60,338 bases of DNA. It comes from Ruminococcus sp. GTDB lineage: Bacteria > Bacillota > Clostridia > Oscillospirales > Ruminococcaceae. This document shows positions 40,684 through 48,373 of this stretch, one piece after another; positions within the stretch are counted from its first letter, which is position 1, and each line of letters starts with the position of its first letter. The notes beneath the pieces are model-generated. The model was not told the DNA's origin, ran no database searches, and saw only the letters and a program-made list of their open reading frames with translations. The position numbers were made by a program, and so were the translations under genes. The stretch is taken from contig NZ_JAHZAX010000013.1 of the NCBI RefSeq assembly GCF_019423705.1, positions 1-60,338 of the forward strand, read 5' to 3'.

Positions 40684-42318
40684 TTATTTGCTGAGATCAA
40701 CATTTCTAACGGCGTCTCTTACCTTGAGAACGAAAGTCGGCGAAACTGAAAGCTCGTCAATGCCCATTCTGAGGAAAGTCTCGGTCAGCGAAGTGTCGGC
40801 CGCAAGCTCGCCGCAAATGCCTATCCAAGCGCCGTGCTTGTGAGCGTTCTCGGCGGACATCTCGATAAGGCGAAGAATGGCCTCGTGGTGAGTGTCGCAG
40901 AACTGCTCGATATCGGGGTTCTGTCTGTCGCAAGCGAGGGTGTACTGTGTTAGGTCGTTTGTACCAACGCTGAAAAAGTCCACCATCGGCGCAAGCTTGT
41001 CGCTTATTATGGCAGCGGCAGGGGTCTCGATCATAATGCCAAGCTCCGTGTCCTTGCTGTATTCAATGCCCTGCTCGTCAAGTTCCGCCTTTACCTCGTT
41101 GCACATATCGAGGGCTTTCTGCACCTCTGAAACGCTTGTAATCATCGGGAACATAATGCCGAGATTGCCGTAAACGGAAGCCCTGAACAGCGCTCTAAGC
41201 TGGGTCTTGAATATCTCGGGGCGTGTAAGGCAAATTCTTATCGCCCTGTAACCGAGGGCTGGGTTATCTTCCTTTTTCAGTCCGAAATAATCCACCTGCT
41301 TGTCTGCGCCGATATCGAGGGTACGGATTATGACTTTTTTGCCTGCCATACTCTCGAGGACACGCTTGTATGCGTGGAACTGCTGCTCCTCCGTTGGGAA
41401 GTCTGTGTTTTCAAGATAAAGGAACTCGCTTCTGAACAGGCCGATTCCGCCAGCGTCATTGAACAGCACCGCACCGATATTGTCAACGCTGCCGATATTT
41501 GCGTAAATGTTTATTTTTCTGCCGTCCTTTGTGACATTTTCCTTGCCCTTGAGGTCTTGCAGCAGGCGCTTTTTTTCCTCGTCCTCGTCACGCTTGCGCT
41601 GGAGCTTTGCTGTGGTCTCCTCGTCTGGGTCAACAAAAATTTCGCCTGTAAAGCCGTCAACGATAGCCGTGTCGCCGTCCTTTATCTCAGCAAGGAACTG
41701 TTCGCCAACGCCGATAACAGCAGGGATATTCATATTTCTCGCAAGGATGGCCGTGTGAGAATTTGACGAGCCGTGAGCCGTCACGAAAGCAAGCACCTTG
41801 TCCTTGTCAAGTGAGATAGTCTCGCTTGGCGCAAGATCGTCAGCGCAAACTATCATCTTGTCGTTTGACTCTGCACCATCGGCAACATTGCCTGTAAGAT
41901 TTGCGATTATCCTGTTTGAAATGTCCTTGACGTCGGCGGCACGAGCCTGCATATAAGGGTCGTCCATTGAAGCGAACATTTCCGCAAAGTTGTCGGCCGT
42001 TATGGCAACGGCGTACTCAGCGTTGACCTTCTGACTGTCGATTATATTCTCGATAGACTCGTTGTAATCATCGTCGTCAAGCATCATCATATGGATCTCA
42101 AAGATCTGTGCGTTTGTCTCGCCAACCTCTTTCAGCGCCTTTTCATATATAGCCTGAAGCTGATTTGAAGCGGCTTCCTTTGCCTTTGCCACTCTCTGCT
42201 TTTCGTGCTCGCTGTCCTCCGTGCGGACACGCTTGATAGTTGTATCCTGCTTCTTGAAAATGGATATCTTTCCGATCGCTACTGCTCCGTAAACGCCTTT
42301 TCCGATGTAAGTTCTCAT
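40684..42318 (-). CDS. ptsI: PTS enzyme I
   Basis: A 544-residue phosphoenolpyruvate-protein phosphotransferase that starts the PTS chain by phosphorylating HPr. The phosphorylated His188 is in GSSNSHTAILAR. The C-terminal PEP-binding barrel has GGIGLFRSEFLY and the active-site Cys in GICGELAAD. It is slightly shorter than the usual 570 residues but has all motifs. GGAGCTGATC precedes the ATG. It is the last gene of licT-ptsG-ptsH-ppa-ptsI. Confidence 0.96.
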   Translation of the reverse strand: MRTYIGKGVYGAVAIGKISIFKKQDTTIKRVRTEDSEHEKQRVAKAKEAASNQLQAIYEKALKEVGETNAQIFEIHMMMLDDDDYNESIENIIDSQKVNAEYAVAITADNFAEMFASMDDPYMQARAADVKDISNRIIANLTGNVADGAESNDKMIVCADDLAPSETISLDKDKVLAFVTAHGSSNSHTAILARNMNIPAVIGVGEQFLAEIKDGDTAIVDGFTGEIFVDPDEETTAKLQRKRDEDEEKKRLLQDLKGKENVTKDGRKINIYANIGSVDNIGAVLFNDAGGIGLFRSEFLYLENTDFPTEEQQFHAYKRVLESMAGKKVIIRTLDIGADKQVDYFGLKKEDNPALGYRAIRICLTRPEIFKTQLRALFRASVYGNLGIMFPMITSVSEVQKALDMCNEVKAELDEQGIEYSKDTELGIMIETPAAAIISDKLAPMVDFFSVGTNDLTQYTLACDRQNPDIEQFCDTHHEAILRLIEMSAENAHKHGAWIGICGELAADTSLTETFLRMGIDELSVSPTFVLKVRDAVRNVDLSK

Positions 42319-42362
42319 TGTCGATCAGCTCCTTATAATTTTTGATTTTATATTTTTATCGT

Positions 42363-42896
42363 CTATTTGTTGCAGAATTTTTGCTTATAATTTTCCATTG
42401 CACGCTCGATAACGCCTACCGCTTCGATAGGGCCGCCGATCTCTTTGATCTCGGTCTCCTTGCCCTCAAGCTGCTTGTATACTGAGAAAAAGTGTTTCAG
42501 CTCATCAAAAATGTGCGCAGGAAGCTCCTTTATATCAGTATAGCACTTGTATGTAGGGTCGCTGTATGGGATTGCGATTATCTTTTCATCGCCCATTCCG
42601 CCGTCCTCCATTATCATCACGCCGATAGGATAGCTTCGCACCAAAGTCATCGGCATAATAGGCTCGCTGCAAAGAAGCAGCACGTCGAGCGGGTCGTTGT
42701 CGTCGCCATAAGTCCTTGGTATAAAGCCGTAATTCATCGGATAATGAGTGGCGGTGAAAAGCACTCTGTCAAGGGAAAGCATACCGGTCTCTTTGTCGAG
42801 CTCGTATTTCATATTGCTGCCCTTTGATATCTCGATCACCGACACAAAATCTGTTGGGTAAATTCTTTTTTCGTCTATATCGTGCCAGATATTCAT
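42363..42896 (-). CDS. ppa: Inorganic pyrophosphatase, family I
   Basis: A 177-residue soluble pyrophosphatase. Family I signature residues: ELDKETGMLSLDRVL, HYPMNYGFIPRTYGDDNDPLDVLLL (Asp cluster binding Mg2+), and FFSVYKQLEGKE. It lies between ptsH and ptsI on the same strand, with 44 nt to ptsI, so it is probably co-transcribed with PTS genes. This is an uncommon position. GGGGG is the ribosome site. Confidence 0.93.
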   Translation of the reverse strand: MNIWHDIDEKRIYPTDFVSVIEISKGSNMKYELDKETGMLSLDRVLFTATHYPMNYGFIPRTYGDDNDPLDVLLLCSEPIMPMTLVRSYPIGVMIMEDGGMGDEKIIAIPYSDPTYKCYTDIKELPAHIFDELKHFFSVYKQLEGKETEIKEIGGPIEAVGVIERAMENYKQKFCNK

Positions 42897-43049
42897 AACT
42901 TAGCCCCCAATTCCAAAATATAATTTTCATAAAATTTTATTTTTTATCTTTGTGCGTCTTATGCCTCTGTCCTCAAAGGCACAAGACCCGCCAAGATAAC
43001 GGATATATCCAGCCGCCCCCTATACGAGAGCGGCGGATAAATTATTGAT

Positions 43050-43307
43050 TTAGAGATTTTCCTCAAAGAAAGCCTTGATAGCCTCTGCGGCTGCGTCCTC
43101 GTCAGCGCCGTCAACTGTGATAGTAACAGTCTCGCCGTGCTTAACGCCAAGACCCATTACAGCCATAAGCTTTGTGAGGTTTACCTTCTTGCCGCCCTTT
43201 TCGATAGATATCTCGCTTGAAAATTCCTTTGCCTTCTTTGCAAGAAGTCCTGCCGGTCTTGCGTGGATACCGATCTCGTCCTTGATCGTGTAGTCAAATG
43301 TTTTCAT
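43050..43307 (-). CDS. ptsH: HPr phosphocarrier protein (glucose PTS operon)
   Basis: An 85-residue phosphocarrier. His15 in GIHARPAG is the site phosphorylated by enzyme I. The regulatory Ser46 of Gram-positive HPr is replaced by Lys: VNLTKLMAVM aligns without gaps with VNLKSIMGVM. It therefore cannot be phosphorylated by HPr kinase in the classical CcpA route. AGGAGG precedes the ATG. It lies 41 nt downstream of ptsG. Confidence 0.94.
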   Translation of the reverse strand: MKTFDYTIKDEIGIHARPAGLLAKKAKEFSSEISIEKGGKKVNLTKLMAVMGLGVKHGETVTITVDGADEDAAAEAIKAFFEENL

Positions 43308-43348
43308 AATGATGTCCTCCTGTATTGAATATTTTGATTTTTAAATTT

Positions 43349-45505
43349 CTATCTAATGGTGAGCACCCTGTCGCCTGCGCTGACTGCGCCCTCTGCGACT
43401 GGTTCAACAGCCGCATAATCGTCTGTATTGCCGATGATGAGCGGTGTTGTCACCTTATAGCCTGCCGCCTTGATGTTTTCCATATCAAAGCTTATGAGCA
43501 GATCGCCCTTTTTGACTTCCTGTCCGTCTGAAACGTGGGCTTCAAAGAACTTTCCGCCAAGCTTAACGGTGTCGATACCGATGTGAAGCAAAATCTCTGC
43601 GCCCTCTGACGATACCATATTGACTGCGTGCTTGGTATCAAAAACGCTGTCTATCTTGCCGTCGCAAGGAGCGAAAAGCTTGCCCTCTGTTGGCTCGACT
43701 GCAACGCCCTCGCCGAGAATTTTCTGTGAGAACACCTCGTCCTCGACGTCCTCAAGCTTTACGATACTGCCGTTCATATGGGAATAAAGGGTGATCTTCG
43801 CTTCTGCGCTGTCATCAGCCTTTGCCTGCGGCTTATCGTCCTTGATCTGAGTTTCCTCAGCCTGTGGCTCTGTACCGATAATGCTGTCGATATCATCAGA
43901 AAGCGGTGAGTCGATAAAGCCCTCAAGGTTTGACTTGATAACAGAGACCTTTGGTCCATAAATGACCTGAACGCCGTTGCCCTTGTGGATAACGCCCGAA
44001 GCGCCGCTTGATTTAAGCATTGCGTCATCGACCTTGCCTGCGTCATTGACTGTAACTCTGAGACGAGTTGCGCAGCAGTCAACGTCCGAAAGGTTGTCCT
44101 TTCCGCCAAGACCCTTTAAGATAAGTGCGCTGACCATATCTTCTTCCTTGATCGAAGCCTTGCCCTCTGCCTTTGCGGCTTTGGCTGCATTGACGTCGCT
44201 TCTGCGGTAAAGCTTTGGCTCAACATCGTCAGGCTCACGGCCAGGTGTTTTAAGATTCAACTTTGTTATCATAAAGTAGAAAACGAAGTAATAAACAACT
44301 GCGTAAACAAGTCCCACAATGACTATCCATATCCAATGGGTCTTTGCGTTGCCCTGCAAAACGCCGAAGAGGGTCATATCTATAAGTCCGCCCGAGAATG
44401 TCATTCCCACGCCGACGTTCAAAATGTGCATAAGCATATATGAAAGTCCAGCCAGCACGCAATGAACAGCGTACATAAGGGGTGCAACAAACAGGAAGGT
44501 GAACTCGAGAGGTTCTGTGATACCTGTTATCATCGAGGTGAGGGCTGCGGAAAGCAGAAGGCTTCCAACGACCTTTTTCTTTTCGGGACGAGCTGCCTTA
44601 TACATAGCAAGTGCGGCAGCAGGGAGACCGAAGATCATAAACGGGAACTTGCCCGACATAAATCTTGTTGCGGATACTGAGAAAACATCTGTTGACTTTG
44701 AAGCAAGCTCAGCAAAGAAAATGTTCTGTGCGCCTGCCACCATATTGCCGTCGATCATCATTGAGCCGCCAAGCTCTGTCTGCCAGAATGGCATATAGAA
44801 AACGTGGTGAAGTCCGAACGGGATAAGAGCACGCTCGAGGATACCGTATATCCAAGTGCCTGCATAACCCGAATTGAGCACCAGCACGCCAAGCTTAGAA
44901 ATGCCAAGCTGTACAACAGGCCAAAGGTAGAACATTATGATACCGACGATAAGGTATGTGATCGTTGAAACGATAGGAACAAATCTTGTGCCGCCGAAAA
45001 ATGAAAGCACCTGCGGAAGCTCTGTTTTATAGAACTTATTGTGAAGCGCCGCAACGCCAAGCCCAACGATAATACCGCCGAAAACGCCCATTTGCAGGGT
45101 GGTTATACCAAGGACGGAAGTTGTCGAGTTCTCAGCCATTGCTTCAACGCCGCCCTTTGCGGAGATGAGTGCGCTGATAGTGGTGTTCATTACGATATAG
45201 GCGATAGCACCCGAAAGCGCTGCGACTTCTTTTTCCTTTTTCGCCATACCGATAGCAACGCCCATTGCAAAGAGGAGAGCCAAGTTATCAAAAACTGCGC
45301 TTCCCGTCTTGCTCATAATATCGAGAATGGTGTAAAGCACGCCGCCCTCGTAGATGACTTTGCCAAGGTGATAAGTTTCGATTGTTGTGGCGTTGGTGAA
45401 CGAGCTGCCTATTCCAAGAAGCAGACCCGCCACTGGCAGCAGAGCTATCGGCAGCATAAACGATCTGCCGACACGCTGGAGCACGCCGAAAATTTTATCC
45501 TTCAT
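43349..45505 (-). CDS. ptsG: PTS glucose-type transporter, fused EIICBA
   Basis: A 718-residue permease-kinase. The EIIC membrane domain (about 1-400) begins LQRVGRSFMLPIALLPVAG. The EIIB domain (about 455-540) has the phosphocysteine motif DVDCCATRLRV. The EIIA domain (about 565-718) has the phosphohistidine motif LLHIGIDTVKLGG. The order IIC-IIB-IIA is that of Firmicute glucose/N-acetylglucosamine permeases. Predicted substrate glucose, since the operon includes a LicT/GlcT-type antiterminator and the general PTS enzymes. GGAGG precedes the ATG. Confidence 0.93.
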   Translation of the reverse strand: MKDKIFGVLQRVGRSFMLPIALLPVAGLLLGIGSSFTNATTIETYHLGKVIYEGGVLYTILDIMSKTGSAVFDNLALLFAMGVAIGMAKKEKEVAALSGAIAYIVMNTTISALISAKGGVEAMAENSTTSVLGITTLQMGVFGGIIVGLGVAALHNKFYKTELPQVLSFFGGTRFVPIVSTITYLIVGIIMFYLWPVVQLGISKLGVLVLNSGYAGTWIYGILERALIPFGLHHVFYMPFWQTELGGSMMIDGNMVAGAQNIFFAELASKSTDVFSVSATRFMSGKFPFMIFGLPAAALAMYKAARPEKKKVVGSLLLSAALTSMITGITEPLEFTFLFVAPLMYAVHCVLAGLSYMLMHILNVGVGMTFSGGLIDMTLFGVLQGNAKTHWIWIVIVGLVYAVVYYFVFYFMITKLNLKTPGREPDDVEPKLYRRSDVNAAKAAKAEGKASIKEEDMVSALILKGLGGKDNLSDVDCCATRLRVTVNDAGKVDDAMLKSSGASGVIHKGNGVQVIYGPKVSVIKSNLEGFIDSPLSDDIDSIIGTEPQAEETQIKDDKPQAKADDSAEAKITLYSHMNGSIVKLEDVEDEVFSQKILGEGVAVEPTEGKLFAPCDGKIDSVFDTKHAVNMVSSEGAEILLHIGIDTVKLGGKFFEAHVSDGQEVKKGDLLISFDMENIKAAGYKVTTPLIIGNTDDYAAVEPVAEGAVSAGDRVLTIR

Positions 45506-45571
45506 AATAATATATCCTCCAATGTCGTATTGCGCCGCCTATCCTGCGGCTATATTTCCTTGAGCCATAAT

Positions 45572-45600
45572 AAATATTATTAGGTACCGGTCTAATATTT
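45572..45600. promoter_or_regulatory. Palindrome in the licT-ptsG gap
   Basis: AAATATTATTAG and CTAATATTT arms flank GTACCGGT. With the GCCGC/GGCGGC hairpin just upstream of the ptsG ribosome site, it suggests post-transcriptional or repressor control of ptsG. No RAT-like sequence is visible directly before ptsG. Confidence 0.3.
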
Positions 45601-45646
45601 ATACGGCATAAGATACTATATTATATATAAAATATAAAGCGTGATT

Positions 45647-46483
45647 TTAAACGCTGATCTTTCTCAAATGTATCGCAAGGGTCAGCATTTCGTCCTCCGA
45701 TATAGTTTTCGCATAATTTTTCAGAATATAATCCTGCATTGCCTTTGCGCACCTGTAAGGCTTTTTGAATTTCGCCTTGATAAGCGCCATTATATCTTCA
45801 TCACGGCTGAGAACGTTCGGAAGCTCCTGAGAGCTGAACAGCCGCTTTGCGAGAAATTTCAAATGCACCATAAAACGCTCGTAAGCCACGGTGGTCTTGT
45901 CGATCTTTCCTGCAAAGGTCTTGTCTGCGATATCTGCGCAGCCGTTGACCATTTTGGTGATATCGGTTATCTTCCCCATTTTCGTGCCCAGCCGCGCGTT
46001 TATGATGTGCATTGCGATGAAGCCTGCTTCATCTGGGCTGAGGTCTATTCCCAGCCTGTTGTTTATCTCATCAACACAATGCCTGCCGAGAGCAAGCTCG
46101 CTTGGAAAGCAGTCGCTTATTGCGTCCATAAGTGGATTTTCAAACTCAATGCCCTGCTCTTTACGCTTTATTGCGAAAGAAATATGATCTGAAAGCGTGA
46201 TTATAAGCGACTCGTTGAGCTTTGATGGCACGTTCGCCTCGATATAGTCCACCAGATCGGCTGTAAGTTTTATATGCTCGTAAGGTATCTCAGTAAGGCA
46301 CTCGATAAGCCGTTTTCTCAGCGCCGAGTCTGTAACGAGATACATTTTTTGGATTTTAGAATCGTCGGGCTGATCGCCGTACTTTTTGCCAAAGCCAATG
46401 CCTTTGCCCGATATTATCTGTTCCCTGCCCTTGTCGTCAAGGACGCAGACGGTGTTGTTATTTATAACTTTAATTATCTTCAT
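45647..46483 (-). CDS. licT: BglG/LicT-family transcriptional antiterminator
   Basis: A 278-residue protein with an N-terminal RNA-binding domain (MKIIKVINNNTVCVLDDKG...GKGIGFGKK, about 1-55), then PRD1 (about 70-170) and PRD2 (about 175-278). PTS phosphorylation of PRD histidines controls RNA binding. The start is the ATG at 46483, since the CAT domain begins here and the frame to 46549 lies in the leader. A RAT and terminator in its leader show it probably controls its own operon and hence the glucose PTS. Confidence 0.92.
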   Translation of the reverse strand: MKIIKVINNNTVCVLDDKGREQIISGKGIGFGKKYGDQPDDSKIQKMYLVTDSALRKRLIECLTEIPYEHIKLTADLVDYIEANVPSKLNESLIITLSDHISFAIKRKEQGIEFENPLMDAISDCFPSELALGRHCVDEINNRLGIDLSPDEAGFIAMHIINARLGTKMGKITDITKMVNGCADIADKTFAGKIDKTTVAYERFMVHLKFLAKRLFSSQELPNVLSRDEDIMALIKAKFKKPYRCAKAMQDYILKNYAKTISEDEMLTLAIHLRKISV

Positions 46484-46518
46484 TTTTATATTATTTCCCC
46501 CATAAAGCCCTATATAAT

Positions 46519-46582
46519 AAAAAAAACCAACCTTAATACGAACCAGCAACTAAACAACGCTAACGCTCGCACAAAGTTGGTT
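46519..46582 (-). terminator. Leader terminator of the licT operon
   Basis: Minus strand AACCAAC (46576-46582) pairs with GTTGGTT (46525-46531), followed by T8. Its 5' arm overlaps the antiterminator. Confidence 0.8.
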
Positions 46583-46615
46583 ATGCCCAAACTATTAAAT
46601 GAATGGTAACACTCC
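46579..46615 (-). promoter_or_regulatory. Ribonucleic antiterminator (RAT)
   Basis: Minus strand begins GGAGTGTTACC and ends GGGCATAACC, close to the LicT/SacY RAT consensus (GGATTGTTAC...GGCAAAACC). It overlaps the left arm of the following terminator, so LicT binding would prevent termination. At 37 nt it is a little longer than typical RATs. Confidence 0.75.
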
Positions 46616-46649
46616 AATACAAATCTCATGTATCAATTTCACTATAATT

Positions 46650-46678
46650 AGTTTAACATATGCACATTTATTTGTCAA
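46650..46678 (-). promoter_or_regulatory. Promoter of the licT-ptsG operon
   Basis: Minus strand TTGACA (46673-46678), 17-bp spacer, TAAACT (46650-46655). Confidence 0.75.
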
Positions 46679-46761
46679 TAGAGTACATTAAAAAGCCTTT
46701 GCATTTCTGTTTTTTCAACAAACTTCCGTCAATTCTTTTGTGAAAACTCAACAACAAAAGC

Positions 46762-47229
46762 TTATTTCAGCGCCGCAAGCAGCCCCTCGCAGCCCTCGAG
46801 AACGTCCTTATAGGTCTCGTCAAAGTTGCCTGTATACCAAGGGTCGGCGATATTTTTATCCGCTCTGTCGGTATAATCAAGCAGCATTTGTATCTTGCCC
46901 TCTGGGTCATTTGGCAGGATACGCTTTACATTGCGGCGGTTATACTGATCCATAAGCAAGATAAGATCGAAGTCCTTATAGTCCTGCATTGTGACCTGCC
47001 TTGCTTGGTGCTCCCCAATCGGCACGCCCACCTGTTCAAGCTTCGCCCTTGTGCCATAATGCACGCCGTTGCCGATCTCCTCGGTACTTGTTGCGGCGGA
47101 GTCGATATAAAAATCGTTCTCACGATGAGCCTTTCTCACAAGGTCTTTCATAACAAATTCAGCCATTGGCGAACGGCAGATGTTGCCGTGGCAGACAAAT
47201 AATATTTTGTGCTTATTTAGATTTTGCAT
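46762..47229 (-). CDS. Low-molecular-weight protein-tyrosine phosphatase
   Basis: A 155-residue phosphatase with the P-loop VCHGNICRSP (C-x5-R-S) near the N-terminus and the general-acid Asp in DPWYTGNF. It dephosphorylates tyrosine-phosphorylated proteins, in some bacteria controlling capsule or stress pathways. No tyrosine kinase gene is next to it. GAAAGG precedes the ATG. It has a probable extended -10 promoter (TGGTATAAT, at 47273-47281). Confidence 0.93.
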   Translation of the reverse strand: MQNLNKHKILFVCHGNICRSPMAEFVMKDLVRKAHRENDFYIDSAATSTEEIGNGVHYGTRAKLEQVGVPIGEHQARQVTMQDYKDFDLILLMDQYNRRNVKRILPNDPEGKIQMLLDYTDRADKNIADPWYTGNFDETYKDVLEGCEGLLAALK

Positions 47230-47302
47230 TGCGCTTTTCCTTTCGGTTTATATCAATTATATTATCACAAGTATTATACCACATTCAAGCCAAATTGTAC
47301 AG

Positions 47303-47339
47303 CAAAAAAACGCACGCCGACAAATCTGCCGGCATACGT
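47303..47339 (-). terminator. Terminator of the Gfo/Idh gene
   Basis: Minus strand ACGTATGCCG/CGGCGTGCGT pairs over 10 bp with two G-U pairs, followed by T7. Confidence 0.85.
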
Positions 47340-47356
47340 TTTTATCCGCACAAAGC

Positions 47357-48346
47357 CTACCAAACTTCCCCGGGATATTTCATACCCCAGTCCTTTCTAA
47401 GCTTTGTCATTATATCCATAACATCGCAGGACTGCTGCAATTTAAGCAGTCCGCTGTCGCCAGTCCGAACGGCTTGTTCCATATCCTCAAGTTCGTAATA
47501 AAGGGCATTTGCGGACTCGCCTGCGGTTATCTCTTTGACCGCTCCTGTCTCGGCGTCAACTATCTTCGCCTTGTCCGCCCTCGGATATTCCATTATCTCG
47601 ATATAGCCATTTTCGCAGCTTATCATCGCACGCTTGGGCTGCTTGGAGTGCATACTCAGCGCAACAGTTGCAAGCTGACCTGCGCTGTTTTTCAAAAGCA
47701 TTGTCGCCATTTCGTCCGAACCTGTTGGCGACGGTTTCCATTGGCTGATGGTATCCTGCGGCGCTTCGCTCATAAAGCTGCGCACTATGGACAGCGCATA
47801 TACGCCGATATCAAGCATTGCGCCGCCTGCAAGTTCCATATTAAAAAAGCGGTTTTTCATATCGTATTCCTTGAAGCTGCCGAAATTGACAGTTATTATC
47901 TGCACCCTGCCAAGCTCGCCTCTTTCAACGATATCCCAAAGCTTTTTGTATATGGGCATATGCCAAATGGTCATTGCCTCGCCGATCATAAGCCCATTTT
48001 GCTTTGCAAGAGCCACCATTTCATCAAGCTCACGGCTGTTAAGAGTTATCGACTTTTCCACAAAAATGTGCTTGCCGCTCTCAAGTGCCTTTTTCATATA
48101 CTGATAGTGGGTGTTGTGTGGGGTGGTGATGTAAATAATGTCAACATTCGGGTCGGCAAAAACATTATCTATCTTGTCATAGACCTTTTCAATGCCGTAT
48201 TTCTCCGCAAAGGCAACCGCCTTTTCGTGAGTTCTGTTTGCAACGGCGTAAAGCTTTCTGCCCATTTTTTCAAGTCCCTGCGCCATTTCATTTGCAATAA
48301 CGCCGCAGCCGATAACAGCCCAGTTGAAATTCTTCTGATCTTCCAT
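47357..48346 (-). CDS. Gfo/Idh/MocA-family oxidoreductase
   Basis: A 329-residue NAD(P)-dependent dehydrogenase. It has an N-terminal Rossmann fold with VIGCGVIANEMAQGL and ITTPHNTHYQ, and the catalytic EKS in HIFVEKSIT. A C-terminal alpha/beta domain begins near MLDIGVYALS. Family members act on sugars, inositols and related polyols; the substrate is not inferable. GAAAGG precedes the ATG. It is 27 nt downstream of fbp on the same strand, so possibly co-transcribed. Confidence 0.9.
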   Translation of the reverse strand: MEDQKNFNWAVIGCGVIANEMAQGLEKMGRKLYAVANRTHEKAVAFAEKYGIEKVYDKIDNVFADPNVDIIYITTPHNTHYQYMKKALESGKHIFVEKSITLNSRELDEMVALAKQNGLMIGEAMTIWHMPIYKKLWDIVERGELGRVQIITVNFGSFKEYDMKNRFFNMELAGGAMLDIGVYALSIVRSFMSEAPQDTISQWKPSPTGSDEMATMLLKNSAGQLATVALSMHSKQPKRAMISCENGYIEIMEYPRADKAKIVDAETGAVKEITAGESANALYYELEDMEQAVRTGDSGLLKLQQSCDVMDIMTKLRKDWGMKYPGEVW

Positions 48347-48373
48347 ATCATTCAGTCCTTTCAGAATAATATC

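Noticed and set aside
45506..45646. A second RAT/terminator directly before ptsG
   Set aside because: Only a palindrome and a small GC hairpin are present; neither matches the RAT consensus.
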